Shown here one piece after another: positions 26,042 to 35,971 of a stretch of 46,541 nucleotides of DNA. The stretch spans positions 1 to 46,541 of the forward strand of contig WHTY01000030.1 of the NCBI GenBank assembly GCA_009377475.1, in the 5' to 3' direction. Positions within the stretch are counted from its first letter, which is position 1. Each line of letters starts with the position of its first letter. The position numbers and the translations under genes were made by a program. The stretch is from Actinophytocola sp. (lineage in GTDB: Bacteria > Actinomycetota > Actinomycetes > Mycobacteriales > Pseudonocardiaceae). The notes beneath the pieces were generated by a model. It did not search any database and was not told the DNA's origin. It saw nothing but the letters and a program-made list of their open reading frames with translations.

Positions 26042-26272
26042 ATGGCCGTCATCATCGAGCTCGCCATCATGGCGTTCGTCGTTGTCGGACTACCGGTGTT
26101 GCTCGTCAGGCGGGTCTGCCGGGGCATCGAGCGGGAAATCGCATCCTGGGGGCCGTCGCCCACTAGCCAACGTCGGTTCCAGCTGGTCACCGTCATCAAA
26201 CAACCGCGCAGCGCCCAGCGCATCGCCGCCGACTGGTGGCCGCGCGACCGCTGGGCGCCGCCCCACGGCTGA
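26042..26272 (+). CDS. Possible small single-pass membrane protein
   Basis: 76 residues, not recognised. One clear transmembrane helix (IIELAIMAFVVVGLPVLLV, residues ~3-21) followed by a basic cytoplasmic tail. ATG 26042 has only a weak GGGA upstream; the frame is open back to 25922. Codon positions look GC3-rich in the tail but it could be a chance ORF. It converges on the lipoprotein gene. Confidence 0.4.
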   Translation: MAVIIELAIMAFVVVGLPVLLVRRVCRGIEREIASWGPSPTSQRRFQLVTVIKQPRSAQRIAADWWPRDRWAPPHG

Positions 26273-26323
26273 GCCGCCCGGCCGTGACGACCGAACGGCC
26301 CCGCCTCGGCACAGTCGATCGAG

Positions 26324-26346
26324 CGCAGCGGCCCTGACCGGCTGCG
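26324..26346 (-). terminator. Weak hairpin after the lipoprotein gene
   Basis: 6-bp stem CGCAGC/GCTGCG with an 11-nt loop immediately downstream of the minus-strand lipoprotein stop. No U-tract. Confidence 0.35.
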
Positions 26347-26350
26347 GTGA

Positions 26351-27331
26351 CTACGGCGCGAGCACCAGCGGCGTGACCCGCTTGCCCTGCACGGAACCGT
26401 CCTTCGCGGAGTACTCCCAGACGGTGAGCGTGCCCCGCTGGGTGCGGTCGACGTCGAACCCGATCGTGACGTCGAAGGCGCCCCATCCGGTGCCGTTGTC
26501 CGTCATCGCGAACCCTTTCGCGAGCACAGTCCCGTCCGCGCCCTTGAGCCGGTACTGGAACGTCGCCTCGAAGACGGCGGCCATCCCCCTCGCCCGCAGG
26601 CTGCCCGTGGCCGTGCTCCCGGCCGCTGGCGAGTCGACGAACACGTTGGGCAGCAGCTCGTGGTAGTCCGCGCGCGACACCGGCTCGTCCAGCACGATCC
26701 CTTCGCCGGAGAACATCGTCACGGGCTTGCCGTCGAGCCGGAACTCGACCTCGTTCACCGTGGGGAACTGCGTCACGGTGTAGACGACCTGCGCGAGCCG
26801 CCCGAACATCGAGAAGGAGCCGCCGCCGGACTCGAACTCCCGCGACAGGTCGACCGTGGCCAGGCCGTTCTTGATGTTCACACCGAGCACCAGGGTGTCG
26901 GTGGGCACTGCGGACAAGATGCCGTCGATCAGGTTCCTGTCCCCGGCCGACGGCCCGGCGACGAGCTGTTCCAGCGAGGCGCGGGCGATGCCGGGAGTCG
27001 CGGGAATCTGGCGGTGCACCGACACGAGGAACGGATCGGCTCGCCCGGGGGTGCCACCGCCCGGCGCGATGAAGTAGAGCCGGATCGAGGTGGTGTCGCC
27101 GCCATCGGGCGTGCGCGATTCCGTCGTTCGTGGGGACGTCGTGACGCCGGTCTGGGGCGGGGTGTCATCCCCATCCGGTCGGGTGGTGGTCGGCTCCGGC
27201 TCCGACGGGGCGGTGGTCCTGTCCCCCGCATCCTCGGTCGGCAGCGGTCCGGCGTCGACGACGTCGCCACAACCTGCCAGCGTCAGCAGGAGCACCAGCC
27301 CTGTGGCCAGGAATACCGCGATGCGTTTCAT
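26351..27331 (-). CDS. Lipoprotein with GerMN and Gmad2 domains
   Basis: 326 residues. A signal peptide ending in the lipobox LTLAGC, a Thr/Pro-rich linker (~25-80), a GerMN domain (~82-200; IRLYFIAPGG, LEQLVAGP, GLATVDLSREF) and a C-terminal immunoglobulin-like Gmad2 domain (~225-326; VDSPAAGSTATGSLRARGMAAVFEATF). It should be anchored on the outer face of the membrane. ATG 27331 has AGGAGGA upstream. It follows a histidine kinase on the same strand, which recalls mtrAB-lpqB, where the lipoprotein also has a GerMN domain. Confidence 0.85.
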   Translation of the reverse strand: MKRIAVFLATGLVLLLTLAGCGDVVDAGPLPTEDAGDRTTAPSEPEPTTTRPDGDDTPPQTGVTTSPRTTESRTPDGGDTTSIRLYFIAPGGGTPGRADPFLVSVHRQIPATPGIARASLEQLVAGPSAGDRNLIDGILSAVPTDTLVLGVNIKNGLATVDLSREFESGGGSFSMFGRLAQVVYTVTQFPTVNEVEFRLDGKPVTMFSGEGIVLDEPVSRADYHELLPNVFVDSPAAGSTATGSLRARGMAAVFEATFQYRLKGADGTVLAKGFAMTDNGTGWGAFDVTIGFDVDRTQRGTLTVWEYSAKDGSVQGKRVTPLVLAP

Positions 27332-27438
27332 GATGGTCCTCCTGTCTGCTCCGGACCCGACGGTTCGCAGGCCCGTCACGCGCTCCGGCGCTCGTGCCTA
27401 GCGTCGCGCCGTGCCGTCATAGCCATGTCCGCGCCATG

Positions 27439-28722
27439 TCACAAATCGGTCATAACTGGTACCCGCACCTCGACCGCCAGCCCGCCGCTGTCCCGGTTGC
27501 GCGCGGTCACCTGGGCCCGCAGGACCCGCGCGTGCTCCCGCAGGATGGCGAGCCCGAGCCCGCTGCCGGTCCCGGCGCGCGCGGTGTCGCCCATGGTGAA
27601 CCGGTCGAAGATCCGCTCCAGGTCGTCGTCCGGCACGCCTGGCCCCTCATCGGCCACCTCGATCACCAGCACCGGCCCGTCGAGGTCGGCGTCCACGGTG
27701 ACCGACCGGCCATCGGCATGCACGTGCGCGTTGTCGACCAGGTTGGCCACGATCCGCTCCAGTCTCCTGCGGTCGGTGCGCACCCGGAGCCCGGTGGGCG
27801 CTCGGACCGTTGCGGCAGGCAGTCGCTGCGCGACGACGGCGTCCAGCAGCCGCGCCACGTCGACGTCGACCACGTCGAGGTCGGCGGCGTCCCCTGCGGC
27901 GTCGAGGCGGGACAGCTCCAGCAGCTCCTCGACAAGGCCACGCAGCCGCCGGACGTCGCGGTCGAGCAGCTCGACCACCCGTCTCGTCCCCGTGGGCAGC
28001 GCGTCGCGCTCCCCCGCCAGCTCGGCGGCCTCCTGCACCAGCGCGGTCACCGGCGTGCGCAGCTCGTGGGACACGTCGGCCACGAACCGGCGCTCGCGGT
28101 CTCGTGCGGCGGTGAGTTCGTCGACGGAGTCAGCGAGGGAGCCAGCCAAGCGCGCCATCCGCCCGCCCGCGAACGCCCCCACCAGTACCAGCACCACCGA
28201 GGCTCCGAGCAACACGAGGCGCAGCTGTTCCAGCGCGCTGTCGACGCCGCTGGTCTCGGTGACGAAGTAGAAGTCCGGCCCGGACGGCGGTTTCCTGGTG
28301 GCCGTCACCAGGTACGGACTGCCTCCGACGTCGACCCACTCTGCGGCCACGTGTCCGGCCGCCAGCAGATCGCGGACGTCGCCGGAGACGACCTCCGGCG
28401 CCGTCGGCACGCCAAGGCCCGAGACGAAGTCCTCTCCCCTGGCGAAGTCGACGTAGACGTCGGTGCCGCGCCGCTCGAAGTCGTCGGCGAGGCCCGACCC
28501 CGCGATGTCTCGGGGGGCGACAGTCGCGTCGAGTCGTTCGGCGGCGAGCACGCCGACGGAGAAGCGCGCCTCCTCGACCGCCCGGTCGAGCACCTCGGCG
28601 CGCAACGAGCGGGAGACGAGTGCGTACGCCAGCGCGGACAACGCGACCGCCGCGACCGTGACGACCCCCATCACGGTCAGCACCAGGCGTGTCCGCACCC
28701 GGCGTCCCCGCCGGGCGGTCAC
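27439..28722 (-). CDS. Two-component sensor histidine kinase
   Basis: 427 residues. Transmembrane helices at ~10-32 and ~160-182 flank an extracytoplasmic sensor region; then HisKA with the phosphorylation site FVADVSHELRTPVTAL and an HATPase domain with NLVDNAHVHA, VADEGPGVP and GTGSGLGLAILREHAR. All catalytic boxes are intact. GTG 28722 overlaps the response-regulator stop by 4 nt (GTGA). Its partner regulator is broken by an apparent frameshift. Confidence 0.92.
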   Translation of the reverse strand: MTARRGRRVRTRLVLTVMGVVTVAAVALSALAYALVSRSLRAEVLDRAVEEARFSVGVLAAERLDATVAPRDIAGSGLADDFERRGTDVYVDFARGEDFVSGLGVPTAPEVVSGDVRDLLAAGHVAAEWVDVGGSPYLVTATRKPPSGPDFYFVTETSGVDSALEQLRLVLLGASVVLVLVGAFAGGRMARLAGSLADSVDELTAARDRERRFVADVSHELRTPVTALVQEAAELAGERDALPTGTRRVVELLDRDVRRLRGLVEELLELSRLDAAGDAADLDVVDVDVARLLDAVVAQRLPAATVRAPTGLRVRTDRRRLERIVANLVDNAHVHADGRSVTVDADLDGPVLVIEVADEGPGVPDDDLERIFDRFTMGDTARAGTGSGLGLAILREHARVLRAQVTARNRDSGGLAVEVRVPVMTDL

Positions 28723-29406
28723 GGCTCCGCGGCCGCGCGGTAGCCGAACCCGCGCACGGTCTCGATCACCCGCGGGCGGGACGGATCGGCCTCGATCTTG
28801 CCGCGCAGCCGCTGGATCGTGGCGTCCACGAGCCGGGAGTCTCCGAGGTAGTCGTAACCCCACACCCGGTCGAGCAACTGCTCGCGGGACAGGACGTGCC
28901 CGGCGTGACGGCCGAGCTCGACCAGCAGCCGGAACTCGGTCGGCGTGAGCTCGATCCGCTCGTCACCTCGCGCCACGGTGTGCGCGGCGACGTCCACCCG
29001 CACCGCGTTCAGCCGGATCACGTCGTCGGATGGCGCGGCAAGGGACGCCCGTCGCAGCGCGGCGCGGACCCGGGCGATCAGCTCGGGCATCTCGAAGGGC
29101 TTGGTGACGTAGTCGTCGGCGCCCACTTCGAGGCCGACGACGACGTCGATGGTGTCGGTGCGCGCGGTGAGCATCACGACCGGCACCACCGACGCCGCCC
29201 GGATCCGCCCGGCAGACCGCCAGCCCGTCCAGCCCAGGGAGCATCACGTCCAGCACGACGAGGTCGGGCTGGTCGGCGTGGAAGCGCCGCAGCCCGTCGT
29301 CGCCCGTAGCCGCCGTGAGCACGTCGAAACCGGCGGCACGGAGCCCGCGCTCGGTGAGCTCGCGAATGGAAGGGTCGTCCTCAATCACCAGGAGGCGGGC
29401 TGTCAT
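28719..29406 (-). pseudogene. OmpR-family response regulator with apparent +1 frameshift
   Basis: The receiver half reads normally from ATG 29406 (LLVIEDDPSIRELTERGL, phospho-acceptor Asp in LVVLDVMLPGLDGLAVCR). The rest of the receiver (VPVVMLTARTD, ADDYVTKPFE) and an intact winged-helix domain (LTPTEFRLLVELG, YDYLGDSRLVDATIQRLRGKI) continue in another frame to 28721. One extra G in the GGG run at about 29208-29210 explains this exactly: removing it joins VCR to RIRAASV. It is either a true mutation or a base-call error in a GC-rich run. Confidence 0.85.
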
Positions 29407-29412
29407 GAGCCC

Positions 29413-29441
29413 AGTATCCCGGCAGCTGACCGGTTTGCGAA
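29413..29441 (-). promoter_or_regulatory. Leaderless promoter of the response regulator
   Basis: On the minus strand TTCGCA (29436-29441), 17 bp, GATACT (29413-29418), then 6 nt to ATG 29406. There is no ribosome-binding sequence. It sits in the 39-bp gap after pdxS. Confidence 0.45.
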
Positions 29442-29445
29442 GTTG

Positions 29446-30372
<927 letters not shown>

Positions 30373-30532
30373 TGCGAGAACCTTTCTCATTCGTGGTTTC
30401 GACCTCCATCCTACGTCGCACGTGGACCGCTCAAGCAGGCCAGTACGGGGGTATCTCAGCAGTCCACTTCGTGATTCGTGCCACCCCCGTTGCCGTTCTG
30501 GTGCAGCGGCGCCCTTGCCCAGAATCGCGATC

Positions 30533-30561
30533 AGGTGTGTGATCGAAGCCACACCTTTTCC
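30533..30561 (+). terminator. Hairpin with T-run in the EF-G2 leader (possible attenuator)
   Basis: Perfect 7-bp stem AGGTGTG (30533-30539) / CACACCT (30550-30556), 10-nt loop, directly followed by TTTTC, about 12 bp before the AGGAGG of the EF-G2 gene. It has the form of an intrinsic terminator placed upstream of the gene it would control. Confidence 0.4.
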
Positions 30562-30581
30562 CGCTGGGACAGGAGGCCGCC

Positions 30582-32690
30582 ATGGCTGACAGACATACGC
30601 GCAACGGCGGCTCGAACACCGCTGTCGCTTCGCCCTCCGGCGTGCGCAACGTGGCACTCGTCGGGCCGTCCGGATCCGGCAAGACCACCCTGACCGAAGC
30701 CCTGCTCGCCGCGACCGGCACCGTCTCGCGGGCGGGCACCGTCGTCGACGGCACCACGGTCTGCGACCACGACCCGGCCGCCGTGCGGCAGCAACGTTCC
30801 GTCGGCCTCGCGCTCGCTCCCCTCCACCACGACGACATCAAGATCAACCTCATCGACACGCCCGGCTACGTCGACTTCATCGGCGAGCTGCGGGCGGGCC
30901 TGCGCGCCGCGGACGCCGCGTTGTTCGTCGTCTGCGCCGCCGATGGCATCGACGACACCACCGTCGCGCTCTGGCAGGAGTGCGCCACCGTCGGCATGCC
31001 GCGTGCCGTGGTGATCTCCCGCCTCGACCATCCCCGCGCCGACCTCGACGCGGAACTCGCCGCGTGTCAGCAGGCGTTCGGCTCCGGTGTGCTGCCGCTG
31101 TACCAACCCGCGGGCGACACCGGACTGATCGGGCTGATCTCGCAGCGGCTGTCCGACTACCCGAACGGCTATCCGCCGGTGGCGGGCACCCCGTCCGACG
31201 ACGACCTCGCCGCGATGTCCGAGGCTCGGGACGCGCTGATCGAGGGCGTCATCGAGCAGAGCGAGGACGAGACGTTGATGGACCGCTACCTCGCCGGGGA
31301 GGAGGTCGCGGAGGCCACGCTGATCGACGACCTGGAGACCGCCGTTGCGCGCGGGTCGTTCCACCCCGTCATCCCGGTCTGCGCCACAACGAGCGTCGGG
31401 CTCGCGGAGCTGCTCGAGGTGATGACCAGGGCGTTCCCGTCGCCGCTCGAACACGACCCGCCCGCCGTGACCTCGCCCGGCGGCGCGCCGCACGACCCGC
31501 TGCACGCCGATCCCGACGGCCCGCTCGCCGCCGAGGTGGTGCGCACCACGATGGACTCCTACGTCGGGCGGGTGTCGCTCGTGCGGGTGTTTTCCGGCAC
31601 GCTCCGGCCGGAGCGGCAGGTGCACGTCTCCGGGCACGGCCTCGCCGAGCGCGGGCACGCCGACCACGACGTCGACGAGCGCATCCTGCACCTGTACTCC
31701 GCGCGCGGCGCCGACCTGGAGGAAGTGCCGTACTGCGTCGCGGGTGACCTGTGCGCGCTGACGAAGGTGTCGTCGGCCGAGACCGGCGACACGGTGTCGT
31801 CGCCGGACGATCCGCTGCTGATGGCGACCTGGCCGATGCCGGAGCCGCTGCTGCCGATCGCGGTGGTCGCCAACAATCGCAGCGACGAGGACGCGCTCGC
31901 CCGCAACCTCGCCCGGCTCGTGGCGGGCGACCCGACGTTGCGGCTGGAGCGCAACGCCGAGACGAACCAGCTCGTGCTGTGGTGCATGGGCGAGGCGCAC
32001 GCCGACGTGGCGCTGTCCCGGCTGCGGGCTGGCGGTGTTGACGTCGGCACCGAAGACGTCCGCATTCCGCTGCGCGAGACGTTCGCGGACAAGGCGCACG
32101 GGCGCGGCAAGCACGTCAAACAGTCCGGCGGGCACGGGCAGTACGCCGTGTGCGAGATGGCGGTGGAACCGCTCCCCCGTGGGTCGGGATTCGAGTTCGT
32201 GGACAAGATCTACGGCGGCGCGATCCCGCATCAGTTCATCCCGAGTGTGGAGAAGGGTGTCCGCGCGCAGATGGCGAAGGGCCTGCTGGACGGCAACCCG
32301 GTGATCGACATCCGGGTGACGCTGCTGGATGGCAAGGCGCACAGCGTCGACTCCTCCGACGCCGCGTTCCAGACGGCTGGCGCGCTCGGGCTCAAGGACG
32401 CCGCTGCCAACGGCACAGTGGTCCTGCTCGAACCGCTGGACGAGGTCACGGTGACCATGCCGGACGAACACCTCGGCACGGTGCTCGGCGATCTGTCGTC
32501 GCGGCGCGGCAGGGTGCTCGGCACCGAGTCGGTGGGCGACGGCCACAGCATCGTCAAGGCGGAGGTGCCCGCGACGGAGCTGCTGCGCTACGCGATCGAC
32601 CTGCGGTCCATGACGTCCGGCACGGCGACATTCACCAGGACGTTCGGCCGGTACGAGCCGATGCCGCAGGGGATGCACGCCCCGGCGTGA
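30582..32690 (+). CDS. Elongation factor G-like protein (EF-G2)
   Basis: 702 residues with EF-G domains I-V. G1 GPSGSGKT and G3 DTPGYVDF are present, but the switch-I/G2 block is not of the canonical RGITI form ([11 protein letters not shown]) and the base-specificity motif NKxD reads SRLD. Domain IV and V blocks ([36 protein letters not shown]) are retained. These departures match the actinobacterial EF-G2 paralogues rather than fusA; the M. smegmatis relative is reported to bind GTP without ribosome-stimulated hydrolysis. ATG 30582 has AGGAGG upstream. Confidence 0.92.
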   Translation: MADRHTRNGGSNTAVASPSGVRNVALVGPSGSGKTTLTEALLAATGTVSRAGTVVDGTTVCDHDPAAVRQQRSVGLALAPLHHDDIKINLIDTPGYVDFIGELRAGLRAADAALFVVCAADGIDDTTVALWQECATVGMPRAVVISRLDHPRADLDAELAACQQAFGSGVLPLYQPAGDTGLIGLISQRLSDYPNGYPPVAGTPSDDDLAAMSEARDALIEGVIEQSEDETLMDRYLAGEEVAEATLIDDLETAVARGSFHPVIPVCATTSVGLAELLEVMTRAFPSPLEHDPPAVTSPGGAPHDPLHADPDGPLAAEVVRTTMDSYVGRVSLVRVFSGTLRPERQVHVSGHGLAERGHADHDVDERILHLYSARGADLEEVPYCVAGDLCALTKVSSAETGDTVSSPDDPLLMATWPMPEPLLPIAVVANNRSDEDALARNLARLVAGDPTLRLERNAETNQLVLWCMGEAHADVALSRLRAGGVDVGTEDVRIPLRETFADKAHGRGKHVKQSGGHGQYAVCEMAVEPLPRGSGFEFVDKIYGGAIPHQFIPSVEKGVRAQMAKGLLDGNPVIDIRVTLLDGKAHSVDSSDAAFQTAGALGLKDAAANGTVVLLEPLDEVTVTMPDEHLGTVLGDLSSRRGRVLGTESVGDGHSIVKAEVPATELLRYAIDLRSMTSGTATFTRTFGRYEPMPQGMHAPA

Positions 32691-32694
32691 CCGG

Positions 32695-33195
32695 CTACGG
32701 GTCGGGTTCGGCGATCTCGAAGTACTCCGGCGCGGGGGCGCTGCCCGCGAGCCGGAAGTAGCGCACCTTGCGGCGCCGTCGCAGCGCGAGCGTGTCACGG
32801 ACGGCGTCGTTGTGCACCCGGCGGGCGATCACGACGCGCTGTTCGGCTTCGGCGAGCTCGCGCGCGAGCCCGTCCGGCAGCGCGGTCCGGTCGAGCCGCG
32901 CGAGGAGGCCGGTGAGGTCGTTCTCGGCTGCTTCGCGCTCGACGCGCCCGGCGGACTCGGCGGCATCGGCCGCTGCCCGCAACCGCGCCGCGAGCGGCAT
33001 CGGCGTGCCCGCGCTGGCGACCGCGCGCGCGACGACGGCTCGGCGTGCCAGCGCGGCGTCCAGCGCCGCCCAGCCCGCGTCGGTGCGGATGTGCAGTCGG
33101 TCGAGCCGGTTCGCCGTGGCCACCAGGAGCGCGCCGAGCAGCAGCGCGATCAGCACGACGCCGGTGAACAGCAGGAGCAGGGCGGTCGTGCTCAC
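32695..33195 (-). CDS. LemA-like single-pass membrane protein
   Basis: 166 residues. N-terminal transmembrane helix (TTALLLLFTGVVLIALLLGALLV in part, residues ~3-24) followed by a helical domain with LemA features: NRLDRLHIRTDAGWAALDAAL, AENDLTGLLARLD, AEAEQRVVIARRVHNDAVRD and the terminal EYFEI. Function of LemA proteins is unknown. GTG 33195 overlaps the pimA stop by 4 nt (GTGA), so it is co-translated with pimA. In Mycobacterium a NUDIX gene is annotated at this point instead. Confidence 0.75.
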   Translation of the reverse strand: MSTTALLLLFTGVVLIALLLGALLVATANRLDRLHIRTDAGWAALDAALARRAVVARAVASAGTPMPLAARLRAAADAAESAGRVEREAAENDLTGLLARLDRTALPDGLARELAEAEQRVVIARRVHNDAVRDTLALRRRRKVRYFRLAGSAPAPEYFEIAEPDP

Positions 33196-34355
33196 CGGTT
33201 GCCCTCCGACGCCACCGTCGTGATCACCGGCGCCTCGCCGACGCGGCGTGGGTCGGCGGCGATCGCTGCCTTGTAGACGCGCAGCACCTGGTCGCACACC
33301 AGCCGCCAGTCGTAGCCGGCCACCCGCTCGGTGCCCGCTGTGGACAGCGTCGCCAGCCGCTCGGCGTCGCCCAGCACGTCCCGCAGCGTGGCGGACAGCG
33401 CCGCCGCGTCTCCGGTCGGCGTCAGCACCCCGGCCTTGCCGTCGTCGAGCACCCGGCGGAACGAGTCGAGGTCGCTGGCCACGACCGGGGTGCCCGCCGC
33501 CATCGCCTCGGTGAGGATCATGCCGAAGCTCTCGCCGCCAAGGTTCGGCGCGCAGTAGACGTCGACGCTGCGCAGTGCGCTGGCCTTGGTGTCGTCGTCC
33601 ACCTGGCCGAGCAGGTCGATGCGCGTGGCCAGCTCCGCCCCTGCCTCCTCGTACAGTTCTTCTGGCTCACCGCCTCCGACGACCAGCAGCCGGAGATCGG
33701 GCAGCTCGCTCACCAGCGGTCGCAGCGCGTCGAGCAGCACCGTCATGCCCTTGCGGGGTTCGGTGAACCGGCCGACGAAACCGACCGTGGCGCCCCGCCG
33801 CGGGTGCCCCGGCAGCGGTTGCGCGTTCGCGTAGAACGGCACGTTCACGCCGTTCGGGATCTCCACGGCGTCGCCGCCGAGGTGTTCCACCTGGACTCGA
33901 CGCGCCAGCGCGGATACCGCGATCCGAGCGGTGATCTTCTCGAACAGCGGGCGCAGCATCGGCCGGAACCCGACCATGGTGCGCGAGCGCGGCGTGGACA
34001 GGTGGAACGTGGCCACGATCGGGCCGTCCGCCACCATCAGCGCCAGCATCGACAGGCTGGGCACCACCGGCTCGTGCAGGTGCAGGACGTCGAAGTCGTT
34101 GGCGGCGATCCAGCGCCGCACTCTCGCGTACGAGACGGGGCCGAACTGCAACCGGGCGACCGAGCCGTTGAACGGCACCCCGACCGCCCTGCCTGCGGGG
34201 TGCACGAAGTCGGGTAGCTCCGAGTCGGCGGCAGCGGGCGCGAGCACGGACACCTCGTGGCCGCGTGCCAGCAGCGCCTTCGCGAGTTCGACGACGTGGC
34301 CCTGCACCCCGCCCGGCACGGCGAACGAGTACGGACAGACGATGCCGATCTTCAC
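33192..34355 (-). CDS. pimA: Phosphatidylinositol alpha-mannosyltransferase PimA
   Basis: 387-residue GT4 enzyme that transfers mannose from GDP-mannose to phosphatidylinositol at the cytoplasmic membrane face. Visible: N-terminal IGIVCPYSFAVPGGVQGHV, LHLHEPVVPSL, NGVNVPFY, GFVGRFTEPRKGM and the EX7E motif in GGESFGMILTEAMAAGTPVV. It lies directly downstream of pgsA and patA, completing the early PIM pathway. Confidence 0.95.
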   Translation of the reverse strand: MKIGIVCPYSFAVPGGVQGHVVELAKALLARGHEVSVLAPAAADSELPDFVHPAGRAVGVPFNGSVARLQFGPVSYARVRRWIAANDFDVLHLHEPVVPSLSMLALMVADGPIVATFHLSTPRSRTMVGFRPMLRPLFEKITARIAVSALARRVQVEHLGGDAVEIPNGVNVPFYANAQPLPGHPRRGATVGFVGRFTEPRKGMTVLLDALRPLVSELPDLRLLVVGGGEPEELYEEAGAELATRIDLLGQVDDDTKASALRSVDVYCAPNLGGESFGMILTEAMAAGTPVVASDLDSFRRVLDDGKAGVLTPTGDAAALSATLRDVLGDAERLATLSTAGTERVAGYDWRLVCDQVLRVYKAAIAADPRRVGEAPVITTVASEGNR

Positions 34356-34390
34356 GAGCCCCTCACCACTCGCTCCTCATCGGCGTGTCC

Positions 34391-35320
34391 TCACGACTCA
34401 CTGGCGTCTGCGGTGTCGAGGTCGTGCCTGGTCGCCTCGTCGAGGTCGGCGAGCCACAGCTTCTGCAGCATGTGCCAGTCGGCGGGATGTGCGGCGATGT
34501 CGCCCGCGAACACGTCGGCGAGGTGCTGGGTGGCGGAGGCGATCTCGTCGCGGTCGTTGACCCGGATCCTGGGGTGGATCCGCATCCCCCAGCCCTCATC
34601 GGTGAACCACGTCGTCACCGGCAGCAGCGCCGCGCCGGTGCGGGCGGCGAGCCACGCGGGACCAGACGGCATCCGGGTCGGCTCGCCGAAGAACGTGACG
34701 GGTTGGCCCGAGCGGGTGAGGTCGCGGTCGGCGAGCAGGCACACGATGCCGTTCGCCCGCAACCGTTTCGTGAGCGACACCAGCACCCTGGCGCCGCCGC
34801 CGAGGGGCAGCACCTCGAACCCGAGCGCCTCCCGATAGGCGAGGAACCGCCGATAGAGCGACTCCGGCTTGAGCCGTTCCGCCACGGTGCTGAACGCGCC
34901 GAAGTACTGCACGATCCAGACCCCGGCCGCGTCCCAGTTGCCGCTGTGCGGCAGCGCGAGCACCGCGCCGTTGCCGTCCCGGAGCGCGGCCTCCAGGTTC
35001 TCCTTGCCCTCGACGCCCGCGCCGAACCGCTCGGCGAACCGCGCGTGGTTCAGCACCGGCAGCCGGAACGCCTCCTGCCAGTACCGCGCGTAGGAGCGCA
35101 TGGCCTTCTTGGTGAGCTCGTCCAGCTCGTCGTCACCCGCCTGGGGGACAACGCGCCGCAGGTTGCGCCGCAGTTGGGACACGCCAGCGCCGCCGCGCAC
35201 CGCCGCGATGTCACCACCGGCCGCGAACAGCGCGTCGGCCATTTTCGCGGGCAGCAGCCGCACCAGCCGCCACCCGGCGCCGAACCCGGCGTCGCTGAGC
35301 AAGTCGGTGGTGCGGCTCAC
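34391..35320 (-). CDS. patA: Phosphatidylinositol mannoside acyltransferase (PatA-like)
   Basis: About 309 residues, HtrB/LpxL-type acyltransferase that acylates PIM1/PIM2 (PatA, Rv2611c equivalent). The catalytic HX4D motif is LPHSGNWDAAG, followed by FSTVAERLKPE and the FFGEPTRMPSGPAWLA substrate block. No signal peptide; membrane association through an N-terminal helix is usual. GTG 35320 overlaps the pgsA stop by 4 nt and has GGGAGG upstream. Confidence 0.92.
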   Translation of the reverse strand: MSRTTDLLSDAGFGAGWRLVRLLPAKMADALFAAGGDIAAVRGGAGVSQLRRNLRRVVPQAGDDELDELTKKAMRSYARYWQEAFRLPVLNHARFAERFGAGVEGKENLEAALRDGNGAVLALPHSGNWDAAGVWIVQYFGAFSTVAERLKPESLYRRFLAYREALGFEVLPLGGGARVLVSLTKRLRANGIVCLLADRDLTRSGQPVTFFGEPTRMPSGPAWLAARTGAALLPVTTWFTDEGWGMRIHPRIRVNDRDEIASATQHLADVFAGDIAAHPADWHMLQKLWLADLDEATRHDLDTADASES

Positions 35321-35925
35321 GGCGTCACCTCCCGCGCTGATATGCGCGCCGAGCGTACCCGCTGCACGAACGTCCACACCGAAAGGACCGCCAGCAACCA
35401 CAACGACACGGCGATCGCGTACGGCACGCCGAACCCTTCCAGGCCGGTGCCGACGAGGGCGATGATGAGCCGTTCGGCGCGTTCGATCAGGCCGCCGTCC
35501 GCGTTCAGCCCCGATGCCTCGGCGCGGGCCTTGATGTAGGAGATCACCTGCGCCAGCACCAGCACGAACAGCGCGACGCCCGCCGAGACGGTGTCCTCGG
35601 CGACGGTGAACGCCCACCACGCGATCGCGGCGAACAGCGCGCCGTCGGTGAGCCGGTCGCAGGTCGAGTCGAGCACCGCGCCGAACGGCGTCGACTTGGA
35701 CGCGCGGGCCATGGCGCCATCGAGCATGTCGACCATCGCGAAGCCCCACACGGTGAACGTGCCCCACAGCAGCAGGTCGTTCGGGAAGAACGCCAGCGCG
35801 CACACGATCGCGCCCACCGTGCCGATGACCGTCATCGCGTTCGGCGTCAGTCCGGCGCGAACCAGCGAGGCCCCGATCGGGTCAACGACGCGCGCGATCG
35901 ACGCGCGAGCGAACACGTTCAGCAT
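35317..35925 (-). CDS. pgsA: Phosphatidylinositol phosphate synthase (CDP-alcohol phosphotransferase)
   Basis: 202 residues, about six transmembrane helices. The CDP-alcohol phosphotransferase motif D-x2-DG-x2-AR-x8-G-x3-D-x3-D is complete, starting with DMLDGAMARA. By position and sequence it is PgsA1/PIPS, which makes phosphatidylinositol phosphate, the precursor for PIMs; a cardiolipin or PG synthase is less likely. It is the first of the pgsA-patA-pimA-LemA-like chain, all joined by short gaps or 4-bp overlaps. Confidence 0.93.
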   Translation of the reverse strand: MLNVFARASIARVVDPIGASLVRAGLTPNAMTVIGTVGAIVCALAFFPNDLLLWGTFTVWGFAMVDMLDGAMARASKSTPFGAVLDSTCDRLTDGALFAAIAWWAFTVAEDTVSAGVALFVLVLAQVISYIKARAEASGLNADGGLIERAERLIIALVGTGLEGFGVPYAIAVSLWLLAVLSVWTFVQRVRSARISAREVTP

Positions 35926-35971
35926 CGGTGACGGGGCCTTACTTCCGGAGACGCGGGCGGATTACGTGTGA

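Noticed and set aside
30531..32798. 755-codon minus-strand frame opposite EF-G2
   Set aside because: No domain, Arg/Val/His-rich; EF-G2 on the plus strand accounts for the coding signal.
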